From contig NZ_JAYTLQ010000060.1 of NCBI RefSeq assembly GCF_043729335.1, positions 131,384 through 195,383 of the forward strand: a stretch of DNA of 64,000 bases, given 5' to 3'. The notes beneath the pieces are model-generated. The model was not told where the DNA came from. It saw nothing but the letters and a program-made list of their open reading frames with translations, and searched no databases. Of this stretch, positions 42,959 to 51,913 are shown one piece after another. The DNA is from Crenothrix sp043729335 (GTDB lineage Bacteria > Pseudomonadota > Gammaproteobacteria > Methylococcales > Methylomonadaceae). The position numbers and the translations under genes were made by a program. Numbering within the stretch: position 1 is the first letter of the stretch; the number at the start of each line of letters is the position of its first letter.

Positions 42959-42990
42959 TAGAGACGCAAGATTTTGCGTCTCTATTTTTT
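42959..42990. terminator. Bidirectional terminator hairpin between GHL15-type gene and crtP
   Basis: TAGAGACGCAA (42959-42969) pairs with TTGCGTCTCTA (42974-42984), followed by TTTTTT on the plus strand. The hairpin overlaps the crtP stop codon at 42982-42984. A related hairpin occurs at 55215-55242. Confidence 0.75.
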
Positions 42991-44475
42991 AAGATCAGCC
43001 AAAATCTTATCCCGCACCAATTGCCCGGATAAAGTCACCATCGGCATACCACCGCCTGGGTTAACACTGCCGCCGACAAAATAAAGATTGCTTAAAGAAG
43101 CGCTGCGCTGCGGTATTTTAAAACCTAAGTTTTTAAACCGATCCGTCACTACGCCGTATATTGAGCCCTTATTTGAATAATACTTGGCCTCAATATCAAC
43201 CGGCGTCCAGGTTTCTTCGCAAATAATATGTTTTCTTAAATCCGTTAAGCCCATACGTTCCAGTTTGATTAATACCCGTTCCCGAAACGCCGCATAATCT
43301 TGGGGTGTTAAGGGGTTTTTGGAATCAAGATGTGTAATATGCGGCAGTATTTTGATGATTTCACAGCCTTCCGGGGCTTGGCTAGGGTCGCTTTTAACCG
43401 GTGCTACCAGATAAATGGTCGGGTCTTCTGATAACTGGTGGGAATGGAAAATAGCTTTAAAATGCTCGCGGGAATTATGGGCATAAAAGAAATTATGGTG
43501 TGCTAATTGGTGGTAAATTCTGTTAACCCCCAAATGAATCACCAGACCCGAACAACTGGGTTCAAAGCGTTTTAGCTTTTCAGCTTGTTGGGGTTGCTTT
43601 AATAGTTTTTTATAGGCGGGAATCGCTTCCATATTAGACACAACAATGTCTGCCGGAATAACAGTGCCATCTGTTAAACGCACTCCCGTGGCACGTTCGC
43701 CAGTAGTTTCAATTTCGGCAACTTCTGCATTCACCCGAATAGTAACGCCCAATTCAAGCGCCAGTTTTTGCAAGGCTTGCGCCATGTTGTACATGCCGCC
43801 TTTCACATACCACAGGCCATAACCAAATTGAATATAAGGCAATAAGTTCATTAACGCCGGTGAATCATAAGGTGACGAACCGACGTATTTAATAAAATAA
43901 TTAAGTATATCAATTAATTTAGGATCGCTAATAAAACGTCGGACACCCTGATCCATTGACCGAAACACATCAAACTTTAATAGGCTTTGCACAGGGCCGT
44001 AGTGTTGTATGAGCTCCCAAAATGAATCCAAGCCGTGTTCAAAATAACCGCTTTCTGTTGTTTCACAGAGTTTTTTTGAGTAAGCCATAAAATCCGCAAA
44101 TTCCTTGGCGGTATTGGTGCCAAGCTTTGCCAATTCGTGCTGCATTTTGTCAGGATCAGAACTTAAATCCAAAGTGTTGCCGTCCTCAAAAAAATTACGC
44201 CAATGCGGTTCAACCGGCTCAATGGTTACATAATCGGCCATATTTTTACCGGCGTGCTCAAACAGGCGTTTGAAAACATGCGGCATGGTTAAAATAGACG
44301 GGCCTAAATCAAAACTAAAACCGTCTTTTTGCAGCACATTGAGTTTGCCGCCTACCTTGTCATTTTTTTCCAGCACATCGACACTGAACCCCTCGGTTGC
44401 TAACGAGATTGCTGCTGATAATCCGCCAAGCCCTGCACCGATAATAATGACATGTTTATTTTGGGTAGCCTTCAT
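42982..44475 (-). CDS. crtP: Diapocarotenoid oxygenase (CrtP/CrtNb-type, phytoene desaturase family)
   Basis: FAD-dependent amine-oxidase-like protein, 497 aa, that oxidises terminal methyl groups of C30 carotenoids to aldehydes. The dinucleotide motif is IIGAGLGGLSAAISLA (about residues 10-25). Blocks typical of staphylococcal CrtP and Methylomonas CrtNb, and not of CrtN, are FDLGPSILTMPHVF, YVTIEPVEPHWRNFF, KYVGSSPYDSPAL, QLAHHNFFYAHN, KLERMGLTDLRKHII and YFVGGSVNPGGGMPMVTLSGQ. Its start overlaps the aldehyde dehydrogenase stop (shared position 44475). The product probably feeds that dehydrogenase. Confidence 0.9.
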   Translation of the reverse strand: MKATQNKHVIIIGAGLGGLSAAISLATEGFSVDVLEKNDKVGGKLNVLQKDGFSFDLGPSILTMPHVFKRLFEHAGKNMADYVTIEPVEPHWRNFFEDGNTLDLSSDPDKMQHELAKLGTNTAKEFADFMAYSKKLCETTESGYFEHGLDSFWELIQHYGPVQSLLKFDVFRSMDQGVRRFISDPKLIDILNYFIKYVGSSPYDSPALMNLLPYIQFGYGLWYVKGGMYNMAQALQKLALELGVTIRVNAEVAEIETTGERATGVRLTDGTVIPADIVVSNMEAIPAYKKLLKQPQQAEKLKRFEPSCSGLVIHLGVNRIYHQLAHHNFFYAHNSREHFKAIFHSHQLSEDPTIYLVAPVKSDPSQAPEGCEIIKILPHITHLDSKNPLTPQDYAAFRERVLIKLERMGLTDLRKHIICEETWTPVDIEAKYYSNKGSIYGVVTDRFKNLGFKIPQRSASLSNLYFVGGSVNPGGGMPMVTLSGQLVRDKILADLKK

Positions 44476-46070
44476 TAAAAATCCCTGCCTATACCTAGAT
44501 AAATGAATAGATTATGCCAGTGTTGTCTCATGTTGCCTGAAGCATATTTTAAAAACATTTTTAGTGCTGGCCAATTGCGTTTGATACGCTGCCATAAGTA
44601 GCCTTTGCCAAACAGGCAATCCATAAAGCCACGTATGTGTTGATAGCGTAAGTCTGAATAAGGAAACCAGTTCGGTTCATCATCCAGCATGCTGCGGCTG
44701 GTTAACCCGGAAACAGTGTAACTAAACTGGCGTAAGCCTTCAGCGCCATGATAACGCCCAAAACCACTGTTTTTAACACCGCCAAACGGCAAACCCGGAT
44801 GGCCAATGTTTTTAATGACATCGTTAACTGCCCAATTACCCACTTTTAATTGCCGTGCTATGCGTTGGGCTTTGGCAATATCCAGACTCCAGACGCTGGC
44901 ATTTAAGCCGTATTGGCTGTCGTTTGCGAGGGTAATCAGCTGTTCTTCGGTACTAAAAGCCATGACGGGTAATAATGCACCAAAGGTTTCGTCCTGCATA
45001 ACACACATGTCATGAGTGACATCCCAAAGTACGACAGGCCTTAGATAGCGTCCTTGCAATTGTAATAGCCCTGATGCTTTTGCACCTTTGGCCAAGGCAT
45101 CCTGGTAGTGAGCTTGAACGATCTCAAATTGTGCCAGACTGGTTAACGCGCCCAGATCAGCTTCTTTGCCATGTCCAATGGTTAGCTTTTGCGTAGCCAA
45201 ACAAAGCGCCTGTACGAAAGCATCGTAACAACTGTCTTGCACATACAGCCTTTCAACCGATACGCACACTTGTCCGCTATTGCTGAATGCGCCATATACT
45301 GCCGCTTGGCAAGCGCGTTTTAAATTGGCATCGGCAAAAACTAACATGGCATCTTTGCCGCCTAATTCCAGTATAACCGGAATTGGATGCTGTGCAGCTC
45401 TGGCCATAATGGCTCGTCCTGCTGCTACGCCGCCGGTCATAAACACTAAGTCCGGACGATTATCAAGCAGGGTTTCACCTGATGTTCCAGCACCAATCAC
45501 TTGCTGTACCACATTATGCGGTAAGTCAATCTGTTCGCATAATTGCAAAATTAACTCACCGATGGGCACGCTTAATTCGGATGTTTTAAAGATAACTGCA
45601 TTGCCAGCTACTAAGGCGGTGATGAGTGGATTTAAGGTAAGCTGTAGCGGAAAATTCCACGGTGAAATAATCGCCACTACGCCATAAGGCTTGCGTTCAA
45701 TTCTGGCTTGGGTATTAGGAAAAGAAAACGGCGAAGTTATTTCTGAACGCGGCGCTAAAATTTTGGCAGCGTTTTTTTTATAGTAGCTGATTAACTCCAA
45801 AATCGGGTAAATCTCGCCCAGCAATACCTCGGTTTTCACCTTGCCAGTTACACTTATCACCGTTTCAGTAATGCTATCAACCTGCTCTAAAAGGACGGTT
45901 TGTAATGCTGATATAAACGATAGTCGCTCAGTAATAGATACAGTTGCCCAGCTGTTGACTGCTATGCGCGCTTGTTTCAGCTGTTGAATTATTTCAGCCT
46001 CAGTTGTCACCGGATAAGTATTAATGACGTGTTCATCAATAGCTGAAATGGCGGTGAGGGTATCAGCCAT
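44475..46070 (-). CDS. Diapocarotenal/carotenoid aldehyde dehydrogenase
   Basis: NAD(P)-dependent aldehyde dehydrogenase of about 531 aa. The catalytic Cys is in SNSGQVCVSVERLYV and the general base Glu in ILELGGKDAML. Cofactor and substrate blocks ISPWNFPLQLTLNPLI, FMTGGVAAGRAIM and PFGGVKNSGFGRYHG are intact. The C-terminal extension of about 60 residues (FPYSDLRYQHIRGFMDCLFGKG...) is hydrophobic/aromatic and may anchor it to membranes. The frame extends to a TTG at 46094 inside crtN; the ATG at 46070 is preferred. Between crtN and crtP it matches the ald gene of the Methylomonas C30 carotenoid cluster and likely oxidises the carotenoid aldehyde to an acid. Confidence 0.88.
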   Translation of the reverse strand: MADTLTAISAIDEHVINTYPVTTEAEIIQQLKQARIAVNSWATVSITERLSFISALQTVLLEQVDSITETVISVTGKVKTEVLLGEIYPILELISYYKKNAAKILAPRSEITSPFSFPNTQARIERKPYGVVAIISPWNFPLQLTLNPLITALVAGNAVIFKTSELSVPIGELILQLCEQIDLPHNVVQQVIGAGTSGETLLDNRPDLVFMTGGVAAGRAIMARAAQHPIPVILELGGKDAMLVFADANLKRACQAAVYGAFSNSGQVCVSVERLYVQDSCYDAFVQALCLATQKLTIGHGKEADLGALTSLAQFEIVQAHYQDALAKGAKASGLLQLQGRYLRPVVLWDVTHDMCVMQDETFGALLPVMAFSTEEQLITLANDSQYGLNASVWSLDIAKAQRIARQLKVGNWAVNDVIKNIGHPGLPFGGVKNSGFGRYHGAEGLRQFSYTVSGLTSRSMLDDEPNWFPYSDLRYQHIRGFMDCLFGKGYLWQRIKRNWPALKMFLKYASGNMRQHWHNLFIYLGIGRDF

Positions 46071-46080
46071 GTCTACAATC

Positions 46081-47592
46081 TTAGGCTCGATCAAGTTGTG
46101 GGATAGCTACGCCATGTTTTTGGCAAATAAGATCAGAAGAAATACGCGCGGATTCATAAATTGTGGGTAAACCACTGCCAGGATGCGTACCGCCACCTAC
46201 CAGATAACACTGCTTTAATTCCTGAAACTGATTATGCGGTCGCCAGTATAGTAATTGGCTAAATTTATGCGACAGGCTGAAGGTTGCACCTAAAAATACA
46301 TTCTCATCGTTTTCCCAGTTTTGTGGGGTAATAATTTTTTCATGGGCAATATGGCTGCGTATATCACCCAGGTTAAAGCGCTCCGCTACCATATCCAGCA
46401 CTTTTTCGCGCATGGAGGCACATTGCTCATCCCAGTTAATATGGCTGTTATTATTGGGCATGGGGACAAGTATATACAGCGTTGAATGCCCTTCAGGGGC
46501 TAAGCTGGTATCGGTAACGCAGGCATTTTGTACATAAAATGAAAAATCATCGTTTAACTTTTTGTTATGAAAAATATTGCTGATATTGGTTTTATAATCA
46601 TCAGCAAAAACAATAGTGTGGTGCGGCAGGTCGTAGCGTGTATCCAAGGCCAGATACAACATGAAAGTGGAGCAGGAATACTCCATCCTTTTTAAGCGCT
46701 CAGGGCTGTGCTGTTTTAACTGGTTGGGTTTAACGAGCTGGCTCATGGCATAGGCAAAATCAGCGTTAATAATGACTTCATCAGCGGTAATCTCAGTGCC
46801 ATCTTGCAGGCGCACGCCTTTAGCCACTTTATTGTCTATGATTAACGACTGCACTGCTGCGCTGGTGTGGATATGCCCACCTTGTTCGGTAATGACTTTA
46901 GCCATCGCCGCAGCAATCCGGTTTAAGCCGCCTTTAACATGGTAAATGCCGTATTCATGTTCCAAATACGACAGCATGGTAAACAACGCTGGGCATTCCC
47001 ACGGCGACATTCCCAAATATTTCGATTGAAATGAAAAAATCAGGCGCATTTTTTCCGCTTTAAAATAGCGCCCTAAATTGGAAAACACGCTGTGGTTAAG
47101 CGCCAAATACGGCAGTGCTTTGATTAACTCCCATGAAAAAAATGCGCTTATACTGGAATAATTACGTTTAATACACGGGTAAAGTTTGCGAAAACGTTTA
47201 CCTTCCTCTTCAATATAACGGTCAAACCCAGCACTGCCTTCCGGGAAAGCGCGTTGCAGCTCGGCCCGCATTTTTTCCCGGTCGGAATAAACATCCACTG
47301 ACTGATCATCAAACATTAAACGATACATGGGATCAAGTTTAAAAAACTCCAGATAATCACTGCTGCGTTTGCCACATAGCGCAAACATGTCATCTAAAAC
47401 ATGCTTCATTAACAAAAACGTAGGCCCGGTATCAAACACATGGCCATTTAAGCGGATGGGGCGGTTACGGCCACCGACTTCGGCATTTTTATCAAAAATA
47501 GAGACTTTAAAACCGCGCTGGCTTAACAGCATTCCTGCGCACAAACCGCCAGGGCCAGCGCCGACGATTACGATATGTTTTTTTTCAGGCAT
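46081..47592 (-). CDS. crtN: Diapophytoene (dehydrosqualene) desaturase CrtN
   Basis: FAD-dependent desaturase, 503 aa, that introduces the conjugated double bonds into the C30 carotenoid backbone. The FAD motif is IVGAGPGGLCAGMLLSQRGF (about residues 8-27). CrtN-like blocks are FDTGPTFLLMKHV, YGIYHVKGGLNRIA, MEYSCSTFMLYLALD, a SLAPEGHSTLYILVPMP stretch and YLVGGGTHPGSGLPTI. Similarity to staphylococcal CrtN is clearer than to CrtP. It is the first gene of the crtN-ald-crtP operon. A crtM/squalene-synthase-like gene, needed to make the C30 precursor, is not in this window. Confidence 0.88.
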   Translation of the reverse strand: MPEKKHIVIVGAGPGGLCAGMLLSQRGFKVSIFDKNAEVGGRNRPIRLNGHVFDTGPTFLLMKHVLDDMFALCGKRSSDYLEFFKLDPMYRLMFDDQSVDVYSDREKMRAELQRAFPEGSAGFDRYIEEEGKRFRKLYPCIKRNYSSISAFFSWELIKALPYLALNHSVFSNLGRYFKAEKMRLIFSFQSKYLGMSPWECPALFTMLSYLEHEYGIYHVKGGLNRIAAAMAKVITEQGGHIHTSAAVQSLIIDNKVAKGVRLQDGTEITADEVIINADFAYAMSQLVKPNQLKQHSPERLKRMEYSCSTFMLYLALDTRYDLPHHTIVFADDYKTNISNIFHNKKLNDDFSFYVQNACVTDTSLAPEGHSTLYILVPMPNNNSHINWDEQCASMREKVLDMVAERFNLGDIRSHIAHEKIITPQNWENDENVFLGATFSLSHKFSQLLYWRPHNQFQELKQCYLVGGGTHPGSGLPTIYESARISSDLICQKHGVAIPQLDRA

Positions 47593-47931
47593 GATGGATG
47601 GTATCGTTGAAGTATAAAAAAGGCTATTGGCTTGTCATTATAAAAGGCAACACATAAGCTAGTTGAGGTGTTCATTGTTCCCCAAGTCTACCCTATTTGT
47701 TCCACCTAAATACAGTTAGCCAAGCTAATGACATCAACTCTGTATTATTTAGGCATATAAAAATTAGTCAAGACTCTGCAAACAAAAAATGACATTCTGC
47801 TTTTAATCAATAAAGCGAAGCTGTTCATTTTTGCGGTATTATTATTGTCATGTAAAGCAGCGTGTTTACACGTCAAAGCCATGATAGAATTCAGGTTACT
47901 GAATCTTGCCTATTTTTAATAACTGCGGCTT
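47593..47931. other. Divergent intergenic region between crtN and the ABC transporter
   Basis: 339 bases, AT-rich, with no gene seen. A 6-bp inverted repeat ATTCAG-GTTA-CTGAAT (47889-47904) lies 28 bases before the ABC gene start and could be an operator. Both promoters must lie here. Confidence 0.4.
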
Positions 47932-48639
47932 ATGACTCCCATTATCCAACTTAACAATATTAATAAAGCCTATACACTGGGTAAGGTAACTCAGCCGGTA
48001 TTGCATGATATTTCTATGGCGATTTACGCGGGAGAATTTGTAGCCATAGTGGGCGCTTCGGGAAATGGTAAATCAACGTTACTGAATATATTAACCGGCA
48101 TTGATAAACCCAGCAGTGGTCAAGTCACTGTTTGTGGCAGCCAGTTACAGCGTTTAAAAGAAGAGCAATTGTCAGTATGGCGCGGTAAAAATGTCGGCAT
48201 TGTGTTTCAGTTTTTTCAATTATTACCGGCGTTAACGTTATTGCAAAACATTTTATTGCCCATGGATTTTGTCGGTAAATTAAAAAAACGCGAACGATTA
48301 ACAAGAGCGCATTATTTACTGGATTTAGTGGGTTTAAAGGATCAGGCTCAGCAGTTACCCAGCCAGGTTTCTGGGGGCCAGCAACAGCGTGCCGCCATTG
48401 CCCGCGCAATGGCCAATGATCCGCCCTTAATTGTCGCCGATGAACCCACCGGCAACTTAGACTGTGAAACGGCCGATAGTGTGTTTGCGCTATTTTTAAC
48501 CTTGTGCCAACAAGGTAAGACACTGGTCATGGTCACGCATAATGAGGCGCTTGCCGACGCTGCCTCGCGCCGCATTGCTATTCATTCAGGGCATATTCTA
48601 AGTGACGAAAAAACCCATACGAGGCAGTCTCTTGTCTAG
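47932..48639 (+). CDS. ABC transporter ATP-binding protein (MacB/LolD type)
   Basis: A 235-aa ATPase with all ABC motifs: Walker A GASGNGKST (about residues 42-50), Q-loop in FQFFQLLPALT, signature VSGGQQQR (about 144-151), Walker B LIVADEPTGNLD and H-loop in VMVTHNEALA. The sequence groups with LolD, MacB and FtsE-type proteins, which work with FtsX-like permeases by mechanotransmission rather than classic transport. The last 38 bases overlap the permease gene in another frame, so the two form one complex. The substrate is unknown. Confidence 0.92.
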   Translation: MTPIIQLNNINKAYTLGKVTQPVLHDISMAIYAGEFVAIVGASGNGKSTLLNILTGIDKPSSGQVTVCGSQLQRLKEEQLSVWRGKNVGIVFQFFQLLPALTLLQNILLPMDFVGKLKKRERLTRAHYLLDLVGLKDQAQQLPSQVSGGQQQRAAIARAMANDPPLIVADEPTGNLDCETADSVFALFLTLCQQGKTLVMVTHNEALADAASRRIAIHSGHILSDEKTHTRQSLV

Positions 48640-51049
48640 CATTTGGGCAAAAATTAAAGCCGATTTACTGGCGCATCCTGCGCGTACCGGCCTTTCTATC
48701 ACCAGTATGGCCATTGGCATTTTTATGCTGGGCACTATGCTGGGTATGATGGATTTGGAATTAAGCAATATGGATGCCGCCCATCGGCACTCATCGCCAT
48801 CGCATATTAGTTTAATCCTTAAAACCGATACGGACTTTAGTAGTCTGGAACCGATTAAATCAGTAGAAGGTGTGGAGGCGGTAGATACGCTAACGCAATT
48901 TACCGTGCGTTATAAAACGCCGGGTGCATCCAGTTGGCAACTGGGTACGGTGGTATTTCGCAATGATTACAGCCAGCAAAAGTATGACCAGTTAACCCTG
49001 CTTTCTGGTCAATGGCCTAGCGGTAACCGATTGGCTGTCGAACGCTTATCGATGAAAGCAGCAGGGCTTAAGCTAGGTGACACCATTCAATTTGAAACCA
49101 CCAAAGGTGCGGTAGATATGGCTATCGGCGGTGTCATTCGTCATCCTTTTGTAAAACCGCCTAAATTTGGCGGACAGTTACATTTTTTTATTAGTAGCGA
49201 TGCTGCGCCGGTTTTTGGTGTGCCCTTAAAAACTTTCCGGCAAGCTTTAGTGCGGGTAACACCGCCGTACAGTGCAGATAAAGCCCGTATTGTCGCTGCG
49301 AATATTCGCACAAACTTAGCTAAACAGGGCATTCATGTGAATGCAACTTTATTGCAAGATCCTGAAAAACATTGGGGGCGACCGTTTTTTTCTGGGATTA
49401 ATCTGATTTTAACGGTCATGGCGTGGGCATCTTTGGCGTTAAGTTCGGTGTTAATTCTTAATACGGTTGCGGCTGTTATTACTCAGCAAACCGACCAGAT
49501 CGGCATCATGAAATCCATTGGGGCAAAACGCCGTACCATTGCCGGTATTTATTTAACTATCGTGTTTTTGTTAGCTTTGATGGCGCTAATACTAGCCATT
49601 CCAGCCAGTTTTGCCGTGGCATTTTTAAGCAGCCGCTGGTTGCTGGATTTATTTAACATTGAATTAACCCAATTTACCTACTCAACACGCGCATTGCTGT
49701 GCATGGTGGTAGGTGGATTATTAACGCCGCTGTTAGCAGGCTTATGGCCGATTTGGCGCGGCGCTTCATTAACCATACGGGAAGCCCTGGCCAGTTACGG
49801 TTTAGGCGCAGATTACACGCGCAGCGGCTTAACCGGCTGGCTGGAAACCAAGCTATTTGGACGTTTACCTACTTTGTATGCGGTTGCGTTAGGAAACTTA
49901 TTACGCCGCAAAGCACGGTTATTCTGGACGCAAAGTGTATTGATTATTGCAGGCGTTTTGTTCATGGTCATTATGAGTCTTATTGCCTCGGTTAATTTGA
50001 CTTTAGATCATGAATTGGCCAGAAGCCGCTATGCGGTGCGTTTAGGCTTTGGTGCCGATCAGCCCGCCGCCCAAATTGAAAAAATCGTTAAATCGCTGCC
50101 AAAAACGACCGGTGTGGAATTATGGAACCGCTTATCCGCTGAAATACAGGTAGGTGATGTGGTCATTCGTCAAGTGGGCAGCTTAGGTGTGCAGCTAGTG
50201 GCTTTGCCGGTTACCAGCCAAATGTACACCCCGTTAATTGTCGCAGGACGCTGGTTTGAAGCTAACGACGCTGAACAAAATGTGTTGGTGCTGAATGCAG
50301 AAACTGCTGAACTTAACGACATTAAAGTTGGAGATAGTGTGCAGGTTAATGTGGCGCCGCGCAGTAAAAGCAGGTGGAAAGTGATAGGTTTGTACCGATG
50401 GTTTGCAGGTTCGGGTTATGCCGTAGAACCCGTATACGCGCCTTTAAAAACCGTTCAAAATCTTACTCATAACACTACCAAAAGTTCTTTTGCTTTGCTT
50501 TCCGCAGCAGTAACTACGTTGGAGGAAGAAAAAAACTATGCCGATGCTTTAAAGCAAAAGTTCCAGGATGAACATATTCCTTTAGATTTTTACACTACGC
50601 TGTCAACCCTTGAGCAGCGCCAGTTTGCTAAAAATGAGTTTCGACCGTTAACGAGTATGCTGTTAAGTCTGGCTGATTTAATAGCGTCGGTCGGGGGTAT
50701 CGGTTTATCAGGTACCTTAGCGATGGGTGTGTTGCAGCGCACTCGCGAAATTGGGGTGTTAAGAGCTATTGGTGCAAAATCATCCACTGTGTTTAAACTG
50801 TTTATGCTGGAAGGCTTTTTACACGGCTTCATGGCTTGGGCAATCAGTATTCCGATTGCTTACCTTCTGGCTGAGCCACTGGCAAAAAAGCTGGGGCAAA
50901 TAATGCTGAGTTTGCAACTGGATTATGTTTTTTCGATGACTTCTATCTGGTTGTGGTTGGCACTCATTATATTTTTGGTTATTGTGTCATCATACTGGCC
51001 AGCAAAACATGCCACCAAAATTGCTGTGCGGGATTCTTTAAGTTATTAA
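48602..51049 (+). CDS. FtsX-like ABC transporter permease (double FtsX domain)
   Basis: An 815-aa membrane protein. It has an N-terminal TM segment after about residue 20 (TGLSITSMAIGIFMLGTMLGMM), a periplasmic MacB-like domain (about 45-270), a first FtsX block of three TM helices (about 280-400), a further TM near 455, a second periplasmic domain, and a second FtsX block (about 685-805). MGVLQRTREIGVLRAIGAK is the typical cytoplasmic FtsX motif, echoed by DQIGIMKSIGAK in the first block. Translation starts at a GTG that overlaps the ATPase gene. No periplasmic adaptor gene is adjacent, so it may work without one, like YbbP-type permeases. Confidence 0.88.
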   Translation: MTKKPIRGSLLSSIWAKIKADLLAHPARTGLSITSMAIGIFMLGTMLGMMDLELSNMDAAHRHSSPSHISLILKTDTDFSSLEPIKSVEGVEAVDTLTQFTVRYKTPGASSWQLGTVVFRNDYSQQKYDQLTLLSGQWPSGNRLAVERLSMKAAGLKLGDTIQFETTKGAVDMAIGGVIRHPFVKPPKFGGQLHFFISSDAAPVFGVPLKTFRQALVRVTPPYSADKARIVAANIRTNLAKQGIHVNATLLQDPEKHWGRPFFSGINLILTVMAWASLALSSVLILNTVAAVITQQTDQIGIMKSIGAKRRTIAGIYLTIVFLLALMALILAIPASFAVAFLSSRWLLDLFNIELTQFTYSTRALLCMVVGGLLTPLLAGLWPIWRGASLTIREALASYGLGADYTRSGLTGWLETKLFGRLPTLYAVALGNLLRRKARLFWTQSVLIIAGVLFMVIMSLIASVNLTLDHELARSRYAVRLGFGADQPAAQIEKIVKSLPKTTGVELWNRLSAEIQVGDVVIRQVGSLGVQLVALPVTSQMYTPLIVAGRWFEANDAEQNVLVLNAETAELNDIKVGDSVQVNVAPRSKSRWKVIGLYRWFAGSGYAVEPVYAPLKTVQNLTHNTTKSSFALLSAAVTTLEEEKNYADALKQKFQDEHIPLDFYTTLSTLEQRQFAKNEFRPLTSMLLSLADLIASVGGIGLSGTLAMGVLQRTREIGVLRAIGAKSSTVFKLFMLEGFLHGFMAWAISIPIAYLLAEPLAKKLGQIMLSLQLDYVFSMTSIWLWLALIIFLVIVSSYWPAKHATKIAVRDSLSY

Positions 51050-51560
51050 AGGACATAATTTGTTGGGCTACATGCTTTTCGTAATCCAACATTTATCGCA
51101 TCCGTGGGTCGGATTGGAACGAACTACCGAGCTTCGACAAGCTCACTATAAAGAGTATTTTCAATTCCCCCGTGACCACGTAAGGCAGTAGCCGATGATT
51201 TCACATGACCACCAAACCACATTTTAATCCCCCAACAATAAATGCTAGCCGGCTTCTGTAAAGAGTATTATGATTCAGCTAACGGGATGAGTTAGTTTAT
51301 TAACATCCAAAACCCCCTTTTATTGTGCTTAAAAGTAGTGTGATTTAGATGAGGCAACGACCCTTAAATAGTATGAATTTTAATGAGGCAATGCGAACCG
51401 GACAAGATAATTGTCGCCGAACAAGTTAAATAATTCACACTTCTCGTGTGAATAAGTTCGCATATTTCCCTTATTTATTCTCTTAAGATAAAGCCACATC
51501 GGAAAAGTTGAGATACACATACCGATGCAGACAAAATACAAACTCATTGATTGTATTATT
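51050..51560. other. Intergenic region with repeat fragments before the HigA-like gene
   Basis: 511 bases without a convincing gene. It holds a fragment of the dispersed palindrome (GAGCTTCGACAAGCTC, 51129-51144), two copies of AAAGAGTATT about 100 bases apart, two near-direct repeats containing ATGAGGCAA (about 51349 and 51382), and a perfect hairpin at 51434-51452. No higB-like toxin ORF was found. Confidence 0.5.
51434..51452. promoter_or_regulatory. Palindrome upstream of the HigA-like gene (possible operator)
   Basis: TTCACAC (51434-51440) and GTGTGAA (51446-51452) form a perfect 7-bp inverted repeat with a 5-base centre, 109 bases before the regulator's start codon. HigA-type proteins bind palindromes and repress their own operon, so it is a candidate operator, but a plain hairpin is as likely. 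Confidence 0.3.
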
Positions 51561-51845
51561 ATGCGCATGTTTAACCCGCCTCATCCGGGCGAAATCTTGT
51601 CTGAATTGTGGTTACAGCCATTGGGCTTAACTATTACCCAAGTTGCTAGCCATTTGAATGTGACCCGTAAAACCGTGTCCGCATTGGTTAACGGAAAAAC
51701 CGGCATTAGCGCGGAAATGGCGGTGCGTTTGGAATTGGCATTTGGTAAAAGTGCTGAATCTTGGCTTGCCGCTCAAGCCGCTTATGATGTGTGGCAATTG
51801 GAAGCCAAGCGCGAGAGTTTGGGTGTTCATAAAGTGGCCGTATGA
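51561..51845 (+). CDS. higA: HigA-family addiction module antitoxin / XRE regulator (orphan)
   Basis: A 94-aa helix-turn-helix protein. The family start MFNPPHPGEIL is followed by LGLTITQVASHLNVTRKTVSALVNGKTGISAEMAVRLELAFGKSAESWLAAQAAYD, the classic HigA HTH with the C-terminal WL-x-LQ-like helix. The frame extends to 51525, but the ATG at 51561 fits the family start. HigA usually follows a HigB toxin gene; none was found in the 500 bases upstream or downstream. It is therefore either an orphan antitoxin/regulator or the remnant of a lost module. Confidence 0.85.
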   Translation: MRMFNPPHPGEILSELWLQPLGLTITQVASHLNVTRKTVSALVNGKTGISAEMAVRLELAFGKSAESWLAAQAAYDVWQLEAKRESLGVHKVAV

Positions 51846-51913
51846 TGCTTAAAGCCGGTTTTGTTAAGTTACCCGGCACATTTCGTCCAGGTATGATACC
51901 TAACAAAACTTAC

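Noticed and set aside
51380..51568. Minus-strand 62-aa ORF upstream of the HigA-like gene as a possible HigB toxin
   Set aside because: It is in the wrong orientation, and none of the RelE/HigB-type motifs are present.
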